NCBI GenBank assembly: GCA_902494815.1 | Contig: CABUVB010000089.1 | Span: forward strand, 1-7,378 | Length of the DNA: 7,378 bases | Source: an uncultured Collinsella sp. | Lineage (GTDB): Bacteria > Actinomycetota > Coriobacteriia > Coriobacteriales > Coriobacteriaceae | Direction of reading: 5' to 3' | In this document: piece by piece, positions 4,785 through 7,378 of the stretch | How positions within the stretch are numbered: the stretch's first letter is position 1 | Layout: the number at the start of each line of letters is the position of its first letter | Notes under the pieces: generated by a model | What the model saw: the letters and a program-made list of their open reading frames with translations, nothing else | Told to the model about the DNA's origin: nothing | Database searches by the model: none | Program-made: the position numbers and the translations under genes

Positions 4785-7378
4785 ATGGCAAAAGTCCGTG
4801 TGTCCACCCTGGCCAAAGAGTTCGGCATGACCTCCAAGGAACTGATGGGTCATCTCGCCGATATGAAGATTCCCGCTAAGTCCGCTTCCTCCACCTTGGA
4901 GGACGCTTATGTCGCCATGGTCCGCAAGCAGCTCGCCTCGGTGATCGAGGCCCGCGCCCAGGAAGTCGAGGCCGCCAAGCAGGCCGAGGAGCAGGCAGCT
5001 GCCGCCGAGGAGGCCGCTCGCGCCGCCGAGGCCGAGCGCGAGCGCATCGCCGCCGAGAAGGCCCGCGAGGAGGAGCGTCGCCAGTTTGCCGCAGCCCAGG
5101 CTGCCGAGGAGGCTGCCCGCGCCGAGGCCGAGGCCAAGAAGAAGGCCGAGCAGGAGCGCCTTGCCCGCGAGAAGGAGGAGGCTGCCCGCGAGGCCCAGCG
5201 CCGCGCCGTTCCCGCTTCCGACTCCGGTTCGCGTTTCCGTTCGCTGCTCGACCAGATCGCCGCACAGGAGACCGTGCTCAAGGAGAAGAAGGACGCCGAG
5301 GACAAGGCCAAGGCCGAGCGCGCCGCAGAGCGCGGTAACCGTCGTGGCGGCAACAATGACCGCCGCGGTGGCCGTCGTAACGATCGCAACGCCTCCGACA
5401 ACAACTCCGAGCGCAACGCCTCCGAGAGCCGTCCGCACAGCCATCGCACCAACGCCAGCAACAACGTCGCTGCCGGCATGGACTTCCCCAACCCCGATAA
5501 GCAGGGCAAGGGCAAGAAGCGCAAGGGCGGTCACAACAACGAAGAGGACCACTACAGCCGTATGGCTCGCGAGGCCGAGGAGTACAGCCGCGAGAAGGTG
5601 CTCGAGGAGGCTCGTGCTGCCGTCGAGGAGGCCTCTCGCGAGTCCACCGGTCGCCGCAAGAAGCGCAAGGAGAAGCGCGAGCGCGAGGCTGCAAAGGCTC
5701 AGGAGGAGCGCAAGATAGAGGAGGCATTGGCCCAGGGCGTGAACCCCGAGGACCTCGATGCCATCAAGGTCTCCCAGGGCGTTACCGTCCAGGAGCTTGC
5801 CGAGGCGCTCGACGTTCCGGCCAACGACATCATCAAGCGCCTGTTCCTGCTTGGTACGCCGCTCACCATGACGCAGTCCATGTCCGACGACCTCGTCGAG
5901 CTCGTCGCCGACGACCTGGGCCGCCAGATCAAGATCATCACCCCCGAGGAGGAGAACACCTTCTCGTTCTACGACGATCCCGCCGACCTTAAGCCGCGCG
6001 CCCCGGTCGTCACCGTCATGGGCCATGTCGACCACGGCAAGACGTCGCTGCTCGACGCCATCCGTCACACCGGCGTTGCTGCCGGCGAGGCGGGCGGCAT
6101 TACGCAGGCTATCGGCGCTTCGCAGGTCATGATCAACGACCGCAAGATCACCTTTATCGATACCCCGGGTCACGCCACCTTTACGGCTATGCGTGCCCGT
6201 GGCGCCAAGGTGACCGACATCGTCATCCTGATCGTCGCCGCCGACGACGGCGTCATGCCCCAGACGGTCGAGTCTATTAACCACGCCAAGGCTGCCGGCG
6301 TACCCATCGTCGTTGCCGTCAACAAGATAGATAAGCCGGGCGCCAACCCCGACCGTGTGCGTCAGGAGCTCACCGAGTACGGAGTCATCCCCGAGGAGTG
6401 GGGCGGACAGAACATGTTCGTCAACATTTCGGCCAAGCAGAAGATCGGTATCGACGAACTTCTGGAGACCGTGCTGCTCCAGGCCGACGTGCTCGAGCTC
6501 AAGGCCAACCCGGACACCTTTGCCTCCGGCAACGTCCTCGAGGCCAAGCTCGACAAGGGCCGTGGCTCGGTCGCTACCGTGCTCGTGACCCGCGGTACCT
6601 TGCACGTGGGCGATACGCTGGTCGCCGGCCTTACCTACGGCCGCGTCCGCGCCATGCTCGACCCCAAGGGCCGCGCCGTCACCGAGGCCGGTCCCTCCGA
6701 CGCCGTCGAGATTTTGGGCCTGCAGTCCGTGCCCAACGCCGGCGATGAGTTCCGCGTGTTCGAGGACGAGCGCGAGGCACGTGCGCTGGCCGACGAGCGT
6801 TCGCTCAAGGCCCGTATCGAGGAGCAGAGCCGCGTCAAGCACGTCACGCTCGAGAACCTCTTCGAGACCATCGCCGACGCCGAGGTCAAGGAGCTCAACC
6901 TGATCATCAAGGCCGACGTCCAGGGTTCCATCGAGGCTCTTCAGGACTCGCTCGACAAGATGGATCAGTCCGAGGTCCGCATCAACACGATCCACTCCGC
7001 TGTCGGCGCCATCAACGAGACCGACGTCGTCCTGGCCGACGCCTCCAACGCCATCATCATCGGCTTTGGCGTCCGTCCCGACGGTAAGGCCCGCTCCGCT
7101 GCCGAGCGCGAGGGCGTCGAGATCCGTTGCTACGACGTTATCTACAAGTGCCTCGAGGAGCTCGACGCCGCCCGTATCGGCATGCTCAAGCCCACCGAGG
7201 TCGAGGTCGCCACGGGTACCGCGACCGTCCTGGACACCTTCAAGGTGCCCAAAGTCGGTATCGCCGCCGGTGTCCGCGTCGAAGAGGGCGAGATCGCCGC
7301 GACCGATTCCGTGCGCCTGGTGCGCGACGGCATCGTGGTCTTCAACGGCAAGATCGCCTCGATGCGCCACTACAAGGA
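4785..7378 (+). CDS. infB: Translation initiation factor IF-2 (3' end outside the window)
   Basis: A GTPase that brings fMet-tRNA to the 30S subunit and promotes subunit joining. 864 codons are visible and the frame is open to the edge; roughly 45-60 C-terminal residues are missing. Order of parts: first IF2_N module (about 1-50); a long Ala/Glu/Arg coiled-coil-like linker (about 54-150); an Asn/Arg/Gly-rich patch (183-227); a basic helical stretch; a second IF2_N module (about 329-385). The G domain has G1 GHVDHGKT (413-420), switch I GGITQAIGA (437-445), G3 DTPGH (459-463), G4 NKID (513-516) and G5 SAK (549-551). Domain II begins near 582, domain III near 703 (IIKADVQGS), and the fMet-tRNA-binding domain near 803. 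Oddities: A442 replaces the usual His of GITQHIGA, and the commonly conserved Cys in the last domain (AGC) is Val (AGV). The start is set by AGGTGA. Identity is certain. Confidence 0.97.
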   Translation, partial: MAKVRVSTLAKEFGMTSKELMGHLADMKIPAKSASSTLEDAYVAMVRKQLASVIEARAQEVEAAKQAEEQAAAAEEAARAAEAERERIAAEKAREEERRQFAAAQAAEEAARAEAEAKKKAEQERLAREKEEAAREAQRRAVPASDSGSRFRSLLDQIAAQETVLKEKKDAEDKAKAERAAERGNRRGGNNDRRGGRRNDRNASDNNSERNASESRPHSHRTNASNNVAAGMDFPNPDKQGKGKKRKGGHNNEEDHYSRMAREAEEYSREKVLEEARAAVEEASRESTGRRKKRKEKREREAAKAQEERKIEEALAQGVNPEDLDAIKVSQGVTVQELAEALDVPANDIIKRLFLLGTPLTMTQSMSDDLVELVADDLGRQIKIITPEEENTFSFYDDPADLKPRAPVVTVMGHVDHGKTSLLDAIRHTGVAAGEAGGITQAIGASQVMINDRKITFIDTPGHATFTAMRARGAKVTDIVILIVAADDGVMPQTVESINHAKAAGVPIVVAVNKIDKPGANPDRVRQELTEYGVIPEEWGGQNMFVNISAKQKIGIDELLETVLLQADVLELKANPDTFASGNVLEAKLDKGRGSVATVLVTRGTLHVGDTLVAGLTYGRVRAMLDPKGRAVTEAGPSDAVEILGLQSVPNAGDEFRVFEDEREARALADERSLKARIEEQSRVKHVTLENLFETIADAEVKELNLIIKADVQGSIEALQDSLDKMDQSEVRINTIHSAVGAINETDVVLADASNAIIIGFGVRPDGKARSAAEREGVEIRCYDVIYKCLEELDAARIGMLKPTEVEVATGTATVLDTFKVPKVGIAAGVRVEEGEIAATDSVRLVRDGIVVFNGKIASMRHYK

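Noticed and set aside
5544..5564. Internal IF2 start (ATG 5562, residue 260), like the short IF2 forms of E. coli
   Set aside because: The nearest purine-rich stretch (GAGG at 5544-5547) is about 14 nt away, too far for good initiation, and such purine runs are common in this Glu/Lys/Arg-rich linker.
4740..7370. An 876-codon minus-strand open frame opposite infB, and a 437-codon one opposite nusA (3420-4733)
   Set aside because: Same cause: antisense of highly biased coding DNA. The plus-strand genes have unambiguous family motifs throughout.

Overview
The window holds four genes, all on the + strand. They are a complete leucyl-tRNA synthetase gene (leuS), then rimP, nusA and the first ~94% of infB, which runs off the right edge. 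Base composition is GC-rich (roughly 60%) with strong G/C preference at third codon positions. Protein features suggest a high-GC Gram-positive of the class Coriobacteriia, Collinsella-like: Firmicute/Actinobacteria-style NusA without the E. coli acidic repeats, a long Ala/Glu/Arg-rich IF2 linker, and no ylxR/ylxQ between nusA and infB. That placement is inference from sequence style, not a search result.

Layout. Positions 1-115 are the leader of leuS. They contain a bulged 14-bp hairpin but no recognisable T-box core. leuS (116-2692) is followed by a small hairpin built on its stop codon and by an intrinsic terminator (2722-2756), so it appears to be a separate transcription unit. The gap 2757-2950 carries a good promoter with an extended -10 element (TTGCAC, 17 bp, TG-G-TATAGT). 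Immediately downstream comes a second textbook intrinsic terminator (2898-2930), which ends only eight bases before the rimP Shine-Dalgarno. The terminator therefore sits inside the untranslated leader of the rimP-nusA-infB operon, where it could act as an attenuator.

Operon. rimP (2951-3445) and nusA (3447-4694) are one base apart. nusA and infB (4785 onward) are separated by 90 bp that hold two perfect inverted repeats and no gene. The three products link ribosome assembly (RimP, 30S maturation), transcription elongation/termination (NusA) and translation initiation (IF2), the classic conserved cluster. Because NusA influences termination, the leader terminator gives a plausible route for autogenous control.

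The most unusual points are: a Cys3-His zinc-knuckle-like tail on NusA; the leader terminator; the absence of ylxR/ylxQ; and an IF2 switch I segment reading GITQAIGAS where most bacterial IF2 proteins have GITQHIGAY. I see no mobile element, CRISPR array, phage gene or RNA gene. This is core-genome sequence, and no previously undescribed multi-gene system is evident.
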